Assembly: GCA_019638385.1 (NCBI GenBank)
Contig: JAHBTW010000001.1
Location: 496,001-560,000 of the forward strand
From: Saprospiraceae bacterium
Lineage (GTDB): Bacteria > Bacteroidota > Bacteroidia > Chitinophagales > Saprospiraceae
DNA length: 64,000 bases
Direction: 5' to 3'
Positions 1 to 9,423 of the stretch are shown here, piece by piece. Positions within the stretch are counted from its first letter, which is position 1, and each line of letters starts with the position of its first letter. The notes beneath the pieces are model-generated. The model had not been told where the DNA came from. It did not search any database and saw nothing but the letters and a program-made list of their open reading frames with translations. Both the position numbers and the translations under genes were made by a program.

Positions 1-847
1 CGCCGCTGTCGGTCAATACTATGGAGGCATTTTGCAAAACGTGCAGCATGTCGAAGTAGCCCAGCGGAGGCAAAATGTCCACTTCGAGGCGAATGCCGTG
101 CAGGTCCAGCATTTTGCGGGTGCGCGGATGCAACGGCAATAATACCGGCATGTCGCGGTGCAACGCATTGAGCGCGCCGACAATGGCCCCCAGGCGTTCG
201 GGCACATCGGTGTTTTCCTGGCGATGCAGGGTACATAGATAATATGAGCGGTTCTGCATGCCTGATTGCTTCAAAATCGTTGATTTTTCCGCCGCTCTCC
301 CGGCATAATACATCGCCGCATCTTCCATGACATCGCCGCACAAAACGATCTCATTATCGAAATGCGCAAATCCCTCGCGGGCTAAGTTGTCCACCGCCGT
401 TTGCGTCGGACAAAACAAGACATCGCTGATGCGGTCGGTGAGAATGCGGTTGATCTCCTCCGGCATCTCCATGTTGAAGCTCCGCAACCCGGCCTCCACA
501 TGAAACACAGGAATGTGCATTTTTTTGGCCGCCAAGGCGCCTGCCAAAGTGGAATTGGTGTCGCCGTAAACCAAAACGCCTCCGGGCCGCTCGGCTTGCA
601 ACACCTCCTCGATGCGCTCCAGCATTCGCCCCGTCATGGCGCCATGCGACAAGCTGTTGATATCCAAATGGTAATCGGGGACCGGTATGTCCATCTCCTC
701 AAAAAAGATGTCCGACATATTGGCGTCGAAATGCTGCCCCGTATGCACCAACTTTTCCTCTATACCTGCCTGCGCCCGCAATGCCCGCGATACCGCAGCC
801 GCCTTTACAAACTGAGGACGCGCCCCGATGATGGTGAGGAGTTTCAT
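1..847 (-). CDS. wecB: UDP-N-acetylglucosamine 2-epimerase family protein (WecB/WbpI-like), 3' end outside window
   Basis: The reading frame is open from the ATG at 847 to the window edge, giving the first ~282 residues of a family that is usually ~370-390 long. Visible family signatures are GARPQFVKAA near the N-terminus, GDTNST, HVEAGLRS, PEEINR and TDSGG at the edge. The non-hydrolysing members interconvert UDP-GlcNAc and UDP-ManNAc in the cytoplasm; the WbpI branch acts on UDP-2,3-diacetamido-2,3-dideoxy-glucuronate. The start overlaps the stop of the CapK-like gene by 4 bp (ATGA), so it is translationally coupled. Because WbpA/B/D/E-like genes lie upstream in the same operon, a WbpI role giving a UDP-ManNAc3NAcA-type sugar is a reasonable inference, but sequence alone does not separate WecB from WbpI. 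Confidence 0.9.
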   Translation of the reverse strand, partial: MKLLTIIGARPQFVKAAAVSRALRAQAGIEEKLVHTGQHFDANMSDIFFEEMDIPVPDYHLDINSLSHGAMTGRMLERIEEVLQAERPGGVLVYGDTNSTLAGALAAKKMHIPVFHVEAGLRSFNMEMPEEINRILTDRISDVLFCPTQTAVDNLAREGFAHFDNEIVLCGDVMEDAAMYYAGRAAEKSTILKQSGMQNRSYYLCTLHRQENTDVPERLGAIVGALNALHRDMPVLLPLHPRTRKMLDLHGIRLEVDILPPLGYFDMLHVLQNASIVLTDSG

Positions 848-2253
848 GCGTGTGTATTCCGGTGTTTGATTTTTGAAACAACCGCATTGAACTTGCCATT
901 TGAGCTTCGCGGAATCGCTTCTGTCAGTTCTATGTGGACGGCGGTTTGAGTCCCTACTCTTTCCTGCAAGCGCCGGACGATCTCATCTCCTTCCTCTCGC
1001 GTATAAGAAGGCAGCGGCGCCACCAATACCCGAATAAAATCAAGCCGCTCCTGAATAATCTGGGCTTCTTTTATGTTGAAATTTCCTTTAAAAACTGGAT
1101 CAAGCCTCCCGACTAATTTTCCGTCAACGGTGTAAACGAGGTCATCATTTCTACCCGTTATTTCAAGAAGCGAAGAAAAATTTCTACTGTTTTTTTGATT
1201 CGGAGGCGCCAGGGCGCCGGAATCTCCGATGCGATACCGGATGAGCGGCATAGCTTTGTTTACCAAACCCGTGACAATAAAATTACCGGTTTTTCCCGGC
1301 GGCAAAGGCCGGCCATTTTCGTCCACGACTTCCATGATTCCGGCTTCCGGCCACAAATACATGGTTTGGGTTAAATCTTCGTTACCGCCGAAAGCGTACT
1401 CGCATCCGCTGTAGGTTTGTATGACCGGGCAGGAGAATGCTTCGGAAATAAGCTCCCGCTGATGATCGAACAGCGGTTCTGCATTGGTGATGACTAATTT
1501 GAGTTGCGGGAAAACCAAACCTTGTTCAAGTCCCTCCTTCGCAATATTGTAAATGGAGGATACATAGCCCAGTAAGTAGGTTATCCGGTGTTTTTTTATC
1601 GCCTGAAGGTAACTCCGGATATTCGAAGCGGTAATGTGATAAGAGGAAAGGTACAGTTGTTTCATGGCCACGTTCCAGACCCAAAATGGTGGTTTCGACT
1701 GTTCGGCAGCGCAGATGAGCTGACCGCCGATATTGGCCCATCTGTCCCGACCCGATACGCCGTTCCATCTCTTGATGCGGTGTTCGTACATGGCGTACCA
1801 TAAACTGAGCGCTTCCCGGTCGAACCGGTAACTCATGGGAGACCCGGAAGTGCCGCTGGTGTTTATCTGATATAATTTGGCATTGCGATATAGATCGGAA
1901 ATAAATGCATCCGGATTTGCCTTGACAACGCTTTTTTCCAAAATTGGCCAGTTCATAAAATCGGCGGGATCCATGCCAGAATGATTCTCCCACCAATTGC
2001 GATAGTAAGGAACCGTCTTGGCTGCATGACGGAGCATTTGCTCCAGCGATTGTTGCTGCCAATCGGCGATTTGCGATGCACTCCATCCGTCTTTTTCCTC
2101 TATAGAACGGAGCAGTTTTTCCCGGCGATGGTTTCGCCAGTAATTCAGCTTTAAACCATTGATAGAAGCAACCATCACCTTAAGCGGGTAAGGAGCAATT
2201 TGAAAGAGGTGTAAAATGGTATTTTTCTCTATTTTGAAAAAAGCTTTATCCAT
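844..2253 (-). CDS. CapK/PaaK-like adenylate-forming enzyme
   Basis: A 469-residue protein of the phenylacetate-CoA ligase/CapK family. The phosphate-binding signature TSGTSGSP is near residue 130, YSGCEYAFGG near 280 and the RYRIGDSG motif near 340. Such proteins are common in capsule and O-antigen loci, where they are thought to activate an acid (possibly an amino acid or acyl group) that decorates the polymer; the substrate cannot be read from sequence. It begins with ATG at 2253, overlapping the preceding glycosyltransferase by 25 bp, and ends in an ATGA overlap with the epimerase gene. Confidence 0.82.
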   Translation of the reverse strand: MDKAFFKIEKNTILHLFQIAPYPLKVMVASINGLKLNYWRNHRREKLLRSIEEKDGWSASQIADWQQQSLEQMLRHAAKTVPYYRNWWENHSGMDPADFMNWPILEKSVVKANPDAFISDLYRNAKLYQINTSGTSGSPMSYRFDREALSLWYAMYEHRIKRWNGVSGRDRWANIGGQLICAAEQSKPPFWVWNVAMKQLYLSSYHITASNIRSYLQAIKKHRITYLLGYVSSIYNIAKEGLEQGLVFPQLKLVITNAEPLFDHQRELISEAFSCPVIQTYSGCEYAFGGNEDLTQTMYLWPEAGIMEVVDENGRPLPPGKTGNFIVTGLVNKAMPLIRYRIGDSGALAPPNQKNSRNFSSLLEITGRNDDLVYTVDGKLVGRLDPVFKGNFNIKEAQIIQERLDFIRVLVAPLPSYTREEGDEIVRRLQERVGTQTAVHIELTEAIPRSSNGKFNAVVSKIKHRNTHA

Positions 2254-3242
2254 TTATCTTTAATTACTTCCCAGTTAAATGTTTCTGCTTTTTCTCTTGC
2301 ACTTTTTGATATCTTCAAAGCCAGTTCCTTTGATTCTAATAATCTCTTTACCTCAGCGGCAAATGACGCCGCATCAAAATCGCCCACCATCAGGATATTT
2401 TCTCCATGCTGCCACAAATAAGGAATTTCCCCTACGCTCGTAGAAACCACCGGAATGCCGCAGGCCGCCGCCTCCATAACCGCCACACCGAAACTTTCAT
2501 ACGAGGTCGTATTCAGAAACACGGAATGACTGTGAAAATACCGGAACAGTTGGTCGTTCGGTACCGGACCGGTAATGGAAACGGCTTCTTGTAACCCCAA
2601 TCGGTTGATGAGTGCTTGTACCGATTGTAGCTCCCCTTTATCCGGCCCGATCATCGTCAGGGTAGCATCGGGATGTATTTTGCGAATTTCGTGCAAAATG
2701 CGGACGGCCAGGTCGGGATTGTAGATGGAGGAAAAAGCGCGCACCCAGAGGAGGGATTGTTCTTTTCTGTTACTACCATTGTAAGGGAAGTTTGTCAGGT
2801 TGATGGAATTGGGTAAATAGTCAATATTCAATCCTGTATTTTGAAAATACTGCTGCAGGTATTTGGAAGGCGTTTGAATGCAGTCGGCTCTATGCATTGC
2901 TTTGTTGAATACATCAGTATTCCTGGCATAAAATTCCGGCAATTTTCCGCCGCGCAAGGTCAGGGTGATTTTTTTGCCGCGCATTTTTGCCATCCAGGAT
3001 GCGATGCGGGTTATGTAAAAAGCCTGATCGCTAAAGACATCAATATGCGTTATTTGATGTTTGGAAAAAGCGCAAGCCAATACAATGTCTAAGAATCGTA
3101 AAATCTTATTTTTTTGCTTAGAGACAAGCCGAATGGAAAATTCGTTTGAATTTTCCAATAATTCTTTGAGCTTTTCAGAAATGCCTTTTGTGCCGTGGGC
3201 TTTTGACAAAAAGCTGCCGACGAAAAGCACCTTAACCTTCAT
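2229..3242 (-). CDS. Glycosyltransferase, GT4/GT1-like GT-B fold
   Basis: About 337 residues. I place the start at the ATG at 3242 (MKVKVLFVGSF) rather than 11 codons upstream, because the protein then begins with the usual first beta strand of a GT-B enzyme and overlaps the acetyltransferase stop by only 11 bp. The C-terminal half carries the nucleotide-sugar motif ESFGVAVME followed by AAACGIPVVST, the EX7E signature of retaining GT4 enzymes. It probably transfers one sugar of the repeat unit on the cytoplasmic face of the membrane; donor and acceptor are unknown. Confidence 0.85.
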   Translation of the reverse strand: MKVKVLFVGSFLSKAHGTKGISEKLKELLENSNEFSIRLVSKQKNKILRFLDIVLACAFSKHQITHIDVFSDQAFYITRIASWMAKMRGKKITLTLRGGKLPEFYARNTDVFNKAMHRADCIQTPSKYLQQYFQNTGLNIDYLPNSINLTNFPYNGSNRKEQSLLWVRAFSSIYNPDLAVRILHEIRKIHPDATLTMIGPDKGELQSVQALINRLGLQEAVSITGPVPNDQLFRYFHSHSVFLNTTSYESFGVAVMEAAACGIPVVSTSVGEIPYLWQHGENILMVGDFDAASFAAEVKRLLESKELALKISKSAREKAETFNWEVIKDKWIKLFSK

Positions 3243-3756
3243 ATTGCTTTTTGACGCTGCCTTTCTCCCCGGCAAATAAAGTATGTTCTTCTACTGTACC
3301 CAGCACAACTGTATTAGCCCCAATCATAGCGCCTACCCCAATTTGGCATCCGGACAGCAACGAGCAATGCGAACCGATCCAGGCGCCTTTGCCGATCGTT
3401 ATTTTTTCGCCGGTCGGATGGCCAAACCGCCAGGAGTTGTCCTGCCGGGTATGATTGGAGGCGGTAACAACTACATAGGGGCCGAATAATACTTCGTCCT
3501 CAATACAGAGACCTTTTCCGCCTTGCAGCCAGCAACCGTAAGCAATATAAACCCAATTGCCTATTTCAATGGCAGAAGGGTTGTAGAACGTTACATTGCG
3601 GCCAATCCCCAGTTTTCTTCCACATTTTTTGAAGAAAGGCCGAATCATGGCGCCTCTCAACCGGATAAAAAAAACATTGTCCGGCAACCAGTTGGTCAGC
3701 AGCAGCAAAAAATGAAGCGGCCAATCGTGTCGCAATAACCGGTATATTTTGTTCAT
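3232..3756 (-). CDS. Left-handed beta-helix O-acetyltransferase (WcaF/LacA-like)
   Basis: A 174-residue hexapeptide-repeat protein. Repeated [LIV]-G-x4 turns run from about residue 50 (IGRNVTFYNP, IEIGNWVYIAYGC, ICIEDEVLFGPYV) to the C-terminus (IGKGAWIGSHCSLLSGCQIGVGAMIGAN), with the catalytic-type His in ASNHT. This matches the serine/galactoside/maltose acetyltransferase group that acetylates sugars of extracellular polysaccharides. It starts in an ATGA overlap with the preceding glycosyltransferase, so the acetyl group is likely added to a residue of this polymer (inference). Confidence 0.85.
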   Translation of the reverse strand: MNKIYRLLRHDWPLHFLLLLTNWLPDNVFFIRLRGAMIRPFFKKCGRKLGIGRNVTFYNPSAIEIGNWVYIAYGCWLQGGKGLCIEDEVLFGPYVVVTASNHTRQDNSWRFGHPTGEKITIGKGAWIGSHCSLLSGCQIGVGAMIGANTVVLGTVEEHTLFAGEKGSVKKQYEG

Positions 3757-4925
3757 GGCAGGTGCTGCGCTAATATTTCTACCAAGCGCTTGGTTTGAAT
3801 CTCCAAGGTATTGGTTTGCGCCAATGCATAACCGTTGCGAATGAGTTTTTGCCGCAGGGCGTCGTCCTTCAGTATTCGCTTTACCGCCTCCGCAATGCCG
3901 CCCACGTCTTTCGGTTCTATCAGCAAAGCATGGTGTTCGTGTTCCAGATAATGCGGTATGGAACCGACCCGCGTAGCGATGACCGGACAGGAATTGGCCA
4001 TCGCTTCCCAGATCGTGCGGGGAAAGCCTTCCTGATACGAGGGAATTACATAGATATCTGCCTGCCGGTACATAGCGTTTAGGGCTTCTCCTACGCTTTT
4101 TTTACCGTGAAAAAACACCCGTTCCTGTAGCCCCCATTCCGCGGCCTGCGCTTTTAGTTTGTTTTCTACCGGGCGATGCGGCGCATCCTCCCAACCGGTA
4201 AAGTGTATTTCAACGACCATACCTTCCTGCGCCAATTGCGCACCCGCCTGAAGCAATTCAATTAAACCTTTTTGTAAATCAAACCGGCCGATATAGGCCA
4301 ATCGTACCACATCGTCCCGACAGGTATCCTCGCGCGTCCAAAAATCACCGGGGCTTAAGGTGGTGGTGCGGACCTGATCTATCGTGTCTGTAAGTCCTTT
4401 GTAACGTTCGTATAAAACGCCGGAATTGACGATAACCAGTTGGTTGGACAAGGTGCGGGAGAACGCGCGATCATTCCACTTCACATAATGTCGGATGAAG
4501 ATGTCCCGTAAATTGTTAATGGTATGGCCTTTGATGCTCTCCCGGTAGTCTCCTACTACAAAGTAAGCGGTTGTTGTACCGGCCGGGACAACAGATTTGA
4601 TATAGGGCGCCAGCGGACTCGGCCCACGTACCAACATACAATCTAAGGCGCCGAGATGCGCTTTCATCGGGCGCAAGGCTTTTTGATAAAAAATGGAGCG
4701 GCGCCAGGCCGGGAGTTTGGGACCTAAGTTAATCCAGGTAATGTTGGAAGCCGTTAGTTCGGTATCGCAGTGAACCATGCCCGCAGGATGCGCTTCGTGC
4801 AAAAAGAGGGTCAAATGCCTGACCTCCGCAGCCAATGCGTTGATGAATACCGCCAAATAGCCGGGCAAATACAACTTTTCATCTATGCGTGCTATAGCAA
4901 TATGATAATAGAAACCTACCCTCAT
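3753..4925 (-). CDS. Glycosyltransferase, GT4 family
   Basis: About 390 residues from the ATG at 4925 (MRVGFYYHIAIARID). That start makes an ATGA overlap with the polymerase-like gene, so I prefer it to the more upstream start in the same frame. The C-terminal domain has VRLAYIGRFDLQKGL, typical of GT4 donor domains, and the EX7E motif EGFPRTIWE followed by AMANSCPVIATRVG. Likely a cytoplasmic transferase assembling the repeat unit; sugar specificity is unknown. Confidence 0.87.
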   Translation of the reverse strand: MRVGFYYHIAIARIDEKLYLPGYLAVFINALAAEVRHLTLFLHEAHPAGMVHCDTELTASNITWINLGPKLPAWRRSIFYQKALRPMKAHLGALDCMLVRGPSPLAPYIKSVVPAGTTTAYFVVGDYRESIKGHTINNLRDIFIRHYVKWNDRAFSRTLSNQLVIVNSGVLYERYKGLTDTIDQVRTTTLSPGDFWTREDTCRDDVVRLAYIGRFDLQKGLIELLQAGAQLAQEGMVVEIHFTGWEDAPHRPVENKLKAQAAEWGLQERVFFHGKKSVGEALNAMYRQADIYVIPSYQEGFPRTIWEAMANSCPVIATRVGSIPHYLEHEHHALLIEPKDVGGIAEAVKRILKDDALRQKLIRNGYALAQTNTLEIQTKRLVEILAQHLP

Positions 4926-6157
4926 CTTCTTTTGGGTAGAGAGGTGATAGCACAAGCCAAACCGATCAAATACCAGGCAAATACGTTGACAATAGCAGAA
5001 ATGAAATACAAATGAACAGACATACCCATAAGGCCTACATAAACAGGGAGATATGGAGAAAGGCGATTGAAGTTGAAAAGAAAATAAATGATATTATAAA
5101 CGAGGATTAACAACAGCGGTACCAATAAAAAAAGCCCGCCCTCTGCCAGAATGGCAACATAAGAGTTGTGGGCACTTGCTTCCTGGATACCTACTTTATT
5201 TACAACAAATTCGGCACCCTCAAACGATTTGTCAAAATCGGCTGAATAGTTGGTAAAGTTATTCAATCCGATCCCTGTATATGGATATTTTTCAAAGATG
5301 GCTTTTCCTTTATTGATCATGGCAATTCTGGTAAGGTAGGATCGGTCTTCTTTTTGGATTTTTTCTGTTTCGTAGATCATTTGATGTATCCTTTCACTAC
5401 TTTGCAGAACCAATGCTTCAACTGACCGGGTAAAAAGAAGCATGATTGCAATTGGGATTATTGCTGCTGCCAGTAAGATACGTTTCCAGTTAATATGATC
5501 CGCATACAATACAGCGATGCCGCCTAAGAAGACCAATACCATTCCGGCCCGACGACCAGTTATTAATAAAATTAGTACCAATAGAGCCAAAAAAAATGTG
5601 GCCCATAACCTGCTCTTATTTTGGCTTAAGTAATAAATTGCTATTGGAGAATAACAAATTAAAAGAAAAGAAAATGCGTTTGCACTAAGACGATTGAATA
5701 TTGGTAAAGGTCGGAGAAAAGATTGAAAAACCAAATAATAGGCTAAAGTTGCTATTATACCCCAAAATACTGCTTTGTATATGACATCAAGGTCTAACAA
5801 TCGGCGATGAGTAATCATAATTATAATGAGTACGCTCCAATACAAATAATTAGGCAAAACGCTTAATGCTCTTTCTAATGCATTATGGGCGGCTTCATAA
5901 GGAATACTACTTACTGAGAGTATAGCTCCAAAAGCAAATAAAAGGGCCAACCATTGTAGAGGTTTACAAAAACTAATGAGTTGACTCCTTATGTTTTGCA
6001 ATAAAAAAAAGATCATTACGATAAATATTAATACAGATAGATTCTGACCAAGAAACATAAGCGATGGGAATGCCATAAGTAAGGTATAGGTGAATAACAA
6101 TCTATGCCATTTTTCATGTTTTTTTGATTTTTTATTATATGTTTTACTTTCGGACAA
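4922..6157 (-). CDS. O-antigen polymerase/ligase-like membrane protein (Wzy/WaaL superfamily)
   Basis: A 411-residue, very hydrophobic, AT-rich protein with about 10-12 predicted membrane spans. A large soluble loop around residues 270-320 holds RSYLTRIAMINKGKAIFEKYPYTGIGLNNF and is followed by HNSYVAILAEGG, the hallmark arrangement of Wzy_C/O-antigen ligase proteins (conserved GxGxNNF and HNxY). It probably polymerises or ligates repeat units at the outer face of the inner membrane. It is the only polymerase candidate in the window, and no Wzx flippase was found beside it. Confidence 0.82.
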   Translation of the reverse strand: MSESKTYNKKSKKHEKWHRLLFTYTLLMAFPSLMFLGQNLSVLIFIVMIFFLLQNIRSQLISFCKPLQWLALLFAFGAILSVSSIPYEAAHNALERALSVLPNYLYWSVLIIIMITHRRLLDLDVIYKAVFWGIIATLAYYLVFQSFLRPLPIFNRLSANAFSFLLICYSPIAIYYLSQNKSRLWATFFLALLVLILLITGRRAGMVLVFLGGIAVLYADHINWKRILLAAAIIPIAIMLLFTRSVEALVLQSSERIHQMIYETEKIQKEDRSYLTRIAMINKGKAIFEKYPYTGIGLNNFTNYSADFDKSFEGAEFVVNKVGIQEASAHNSYVAILAEGGLFLLVPLLLILVYNIIYFLFNFNRLSPYLPVYVGLMGMSVHLYFISAIVNVFAWYLIGLACAITSLPKRR

Positions 6158-6170
6158 AGAGATTTCTATT

Positions 6171-7343
6171 TTAGCTTTTAATCAATTGAATATAAGCCCG
6201 CACAGAATTCCTGAAAGTGTTATTTTTTATTTTTTGTACTGCATTATGCGATAATAATTGGTAGAGTGGTTCCTTATTAAGCACCTGTTTTATTTGATTT
6301 GAAATAGCGTTGGTATCTCTTTCAACGACGATAATGTCTTTTCCATGTATTCCATAGTCATCGGAAAATCCTTGAAAATCAGTAGTAATGATCGGCAAAC
6401 CGGAAGCCATCGCTTCAAGCAATACATTAGGCATGCCTTCCTTGTGCGAGAGAAAAACAAATAAATCGGCACATTGAAAGTATTGGGCTATATCCGGGGT
6501 GTTATCCCGAAGTATAATTTTTAACGATTTTTCTTTTATGTCTTTTTTCGTTTTCTCCCAGGTATGATTAAATTCCGAAGTGTTTGCATCGGGCTTTTCA
6601 TTTCCAACGAGTACCAATACATCCGCAGGGCTTGACTTGCTGTATAGTTTCCATGCCTCATACAGATCAAGGATTCCTTTTCGCTCTGTTTTTAAACCGA
6701 CGTAAAGAATTATTTTTCCATCCTGAGGTAGTTGGAGTGTCCGTCTAAGCTCTCTTTTTTGTTCAGGGAGGACTGGATAAAAATTATCTGTATTTACACC
6801 ATTGTGTATTATTTTAATTTTGTCCTCGGGGAGATGAAAAACTCCAAAGCTCTCCGCCAGTTTAGCGGTACTGGCAACAATGGCGTACACATTCAGATAT
6901 AAAAAACGATATAGTATTTTATTAATATTAACCTTTACTTTATTGAAAGTATTCCCTTCCCATGTGAAACGAGTACTAAAATCCATTGTACTAATAAAGA
7001 TTAGTTTAATACCCCGTAGTTTTATAAGGGGCATAATCCATAACTGGAACGTATTGCAACTAAAGGTCAACAATGCTTCCGGTAATTGTCGCATAAAGCA
7101 TACCGAGCAGAGTGCTTTGAAAATAAACAAAGTATGTTTTAAATACTTTGAATTGGATCGAATACGCCGTACCTCATAATGCTCTTTAGATTCTTTTGGA
7201 GGCAAGGCAGGGTCGTGCCATTTAGTAATAAAGGTCAAACGATAGCCCTGCTCCATAAAGAGCGGCGCATAGCGTTGAAACCTCACCGAAGGCCCCGCTG
7301 TAACTCCGTCAAGGTTGTATGAAATTAAAAATATTTTTTTCAT
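6171..7343 (-). CDS. Glycosyltransferase, GT4 family
   Basis: A 390-residue GT-B enzyme. The N-terminus (KKIFLISYNLDGVTAGPSVRF) is the usual acceptor-domain strand. IHNGVNTDNF near residue 180, LYVGLKTERKGI near 215 and EGMPNVLLEAMASGLPIITT near 310 form the donor-binding region with the EX7E pair. It overlaps the flavoprotein gene by 4 bp (ATGA). AT-rich composition and Lys/Ile/Asn-rich protein agree with the neighbouring serotype-specific block. Confidence 0.87.
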   Translation of the reverse strand: MKKIFLISYNLDGVTAGPSVRFQRYAPLFMEQGYRLTFITKWHDPALPPKESKEHYEVRRIRSNSKYLKHTLFIFKALCSVCFMRQLPEALLTFSCNTFQLWIMPLIKLRGIKLIFISTMDFSTRFTWEGNTFNKVKVNINKILYRFLYLNVYAIVASTAKLAESFGVFHLPEDKIKIIHNGVNTDNFYPVLPEQKRELRRTLQLPQDGKIILYVGLKTERKGILDLYEAWKLYSKSSPADVLVLVGNEKPDANTSEFNHTWEKTKKDIKEKSLKIILRDNTPDIAQYFQCADLFVFLSHKEGMPNVLLEAMASGLPIITTDFQGFSDDYGIHGKDIIVVERDTNAISNQIKQVLNKEPLYQLLSHNAVQKIKNNTFRNSVRAYIQLIKS

Positions 7344-8626
7344 TTTCCAGCCAATTCCTCTCCCAGAATCATTCCCCTTGCCAATGCCTCATCGGAATTG
7401 ATATAAGCCCATTCGCCAAATCGTCCCAGTGTATAAACATCATGCTCCTGTAAAAATGATTTGGCCTTCGATACAATTTCCATCCGGTTGTGGGTAGGTA
7501 CCGGATAAGCATATTTGACGTCAATTATTTTCGTAGCCAACACATCAACTGCTCCTTTAATGATTCCCATTTTCTGAAGTGATTCCAGAAACCATTTTTC
7601 TAAATCAGAGCGCGATAAACGCTTATATTCTGAATAGGAGACTTCCCCCATGATTCCGTGGTGCCTACGATTCCGCAGCCAATCGGATGAATTGTGATTG
7701 ATGGCCGTTTTATGCGCAGGATTGTCTTCATCCGCGGAATAGATGCGCTGAATCGGGGTATCTACTGGATGATTGACAGCTACGAGAATACATTTTAGCG
7801 ACATGTATTCCAATTGGGCAACCTGCTCCGATATAGAAAGTGTTTCCGGCCCGATCAGCAACATCAACTCATTTAGCGGAAGCGTCGAAATGAGGTTGTC
7901 ATAAGAATAAACCTTATTATTGGAAGCATATACTTTTTTACTTTTCAAGTTTATATGGGTCACCTGCACGCCTAATTCCATATTTTGTACTTGCCGGGCG
8001 AGGGTTTTGTAAATTTCTCCAAAACCGCCCTGTGCTGGATATGAGACCGTGCTGTCGGTTTGTAACGGTTTACGTTGGCCGCCTTCCAATTCGAATTTCT
8101 CTTTTATTCCTTCGGGGGCAGCAACCCGTTCTCCTACCCAATGGGCATCCAATTTTTTCAAATCTCTCGCCCATAATTTTTCATTATAGGGGGTCATAAA
8201 ATGTTCGGCAATACCCGTTCCAAAACGGTTTAGAATAAATTCCTGAAAATTGGTCGCGCTCCCGGCGCTGTTTTGCGACAATTGTTCTAGTCCCGCAGCG
8301 CATTCATCTACAACATTTTTATTCCCGATGGCCCGAAAATGCTTTTGAAAGGGATACGGTATCAACGTATCATAACTATAGCAATAAGCCTGCCGTACTT
8401 GCTCATACATTTCAAGCGAATTGTAAACGAGGTCCCTGACAAAAGGATGCGGGGTGTGGAAGGAGTGCCCGCCTATATCGAAAACAGCTTCCCCGATCTC
8501 AATACTGGCAGATTGTCCGCCTGCGTATGCATTTCGCTCAATTATTGTCGCATGCTTACTCAGTCGCAAGGCAGCTGCAATGCCGGCAGGGCCTGCCCCG
8601 ATGATGAGGTTTTTTACTTTTTCCAT
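7340..8626 (-). CDS. FAD-dependent mutase/oxidase-like protein (UDP-galactopyranose mutase / protoporphyrinogen oxidase superfamily)
   Basis: 428 residues with an N-terminal dinucleotide-binding motif (IIGAGPAGIAAALRL, then IIERN and GG). DIGGHSFHTPHP near residue 53 and PYNEKLWARDLKKLDAHWV near 150 resemble the UDP-galactopyranose mutase/COG1232 family. In polysaccharide loci such proteins usually interconvert pyranose and furanose forms of a nucleotide sugar or oxidise one. The exact reaction is not assigned. It is coupled to the next GT4 gene by an ATGA overlap and overlaps the upstream GT2 by 13 bp. Confidence 0.75.
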   Translation of the reverse strand: MEKVKNLIIGAGPAGIAAALRLSKHATIIERNAYAGGQSASIEIGEAVFDIGGHSFHTPHPFVRDLVYNSLEMYEQVRQAYCYSYDTLIPYPFQKHFRAIGNKNVVDECAAGLEQLSQNSAGSATNFQEFILNRFGTGIAEHFMTPYNEKLWARDLKKLDAHWVGERVAAPEGIKEKFELEGGQRKPLQTDSTVSYPAQGGFGEIYKTLARQVQNMELGVQVTHINLKSKKVYASNNKVYSYDNLISTLPLNELMLLIGPETLSISEQVAQLEYMSLKCILVAVNHPVDTPIQRIYSADEDNPAHKTAINHNSSDWLRNRRHHGIMGEVSYSEYKRLSRSDLEKWFLESLQKMGIIKGAVDVLATKIIDVKYAYPVPTHNRMEIVSKAKSFLQEHDVYTLGRFGEWAYINSDEALARGMILGEELAGK

Positions 8627-9423
8627 AGTTGTGTGGCTTGGCGGAAATAGTTACTCAGGATCGAATAGACAAAGGTTAAAGTCCTGCTGATGTATAAATA
8701 TTTTGGCAAGTTCAATTTCGCAATTGCCAGGAAATTGACTTTTAAGGTATGCAATTGTCTTTCAAACCCCTTATAGGTATGTAAAAAGAACTGATTATCG
8801 TGCCGGTTAATGACGACTAAATGTTCAGGAAGATTGGCTATTTTCGATACTTCAGCAACACGAATGTAAATATCCCGATCAAATAAGTATTTTATTCGAG
8901 TATTGTAGCCTCCAATTTCGTCTAATACAGATTTTCGGAACAATACAGTTGAATGCTGAACACAACTGTGTTTGCTAAGTTCTATCCGGAGGGATTGATT
9001 ATGTAGGGATTTATGAGAATCTACTTTTACTCCATTAGAAAAGAGCTTAGTGAAATTAGATCCAACCAGACCATAATCTGGGTTTGAATTCAAAAAATGT
9101 ACTTGTTTTTCTATTCTGCGGGGATATGAAAAGTCGTCAGCATCATTAATTGCAACATATACTCCTCGACAATGCTTCAATCCATAATTGAGAGCTTTGC
9201 CTCTTCCCATTTTCCCATTTTCAAGTATTGTAATTCTCTCGTCGTCAATTAACCTAAGGTAAGACAGGGAGGCATCCGTAGATTGGTCATCAACTACAAT
9301 TAACTCCCAATGCTTGTAGGTCTGTTGCTGAATACCCTGAATGGCTTCCTTTAGGAAAGGCATACCATTGTAAACAGTAATAAGCACTGAAACAAGCGGT
9401 TGTTTTGATTTTCCAGACTTCAT
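8614..9423 (-). CDS. Glycosyltransferase, GT2 family
   Basis: A 269-residue GT-A enzyme. LVSVLITVYNGMPFLKEAI opens the domain, VVDDQSTDASLSYL supplies the nucleotide-binding Asp pair, and AINDADDFSYPRRIEKQV near residue 95 holds the metal-binding DxD-type motif. It starts in an ATGA overlap with another GT2 gene. Short C-terminal basic/aromatic helices may attach it to the membrane. Confidence 0.88.
   Translation of the reverse strand: MKSGKSKQPLVSVLITVYNGMPFLKEAIQGIQQQTYKHWELIVVDDQSTDASLSYLRLIDDERITILENGKMGRGKALNYGLKHCRGVYVAINDADDFSYPRRIEKQVHFLNSNPDYGLVGSNFTKLFSNGVKVDSHKSLHNQSLRIELSKHSCVQHSTVLFRKSVLDEIGGYNTRIKYLFDRDIYIRVAEVSKIANLPEHLVVINRHDNQFFLHTYKGFERQLHTLKVNFLAIAKLNLPKYLYISRTLTFVYSILSNYFRQATQLWKK

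Noticed and set aside
401..949. Plus-strand open frame opposite the epimerase gene
   Set aside because: Shadow of the WecB/WbpI-like frame, which runs open to the window edge and has all family motifs.
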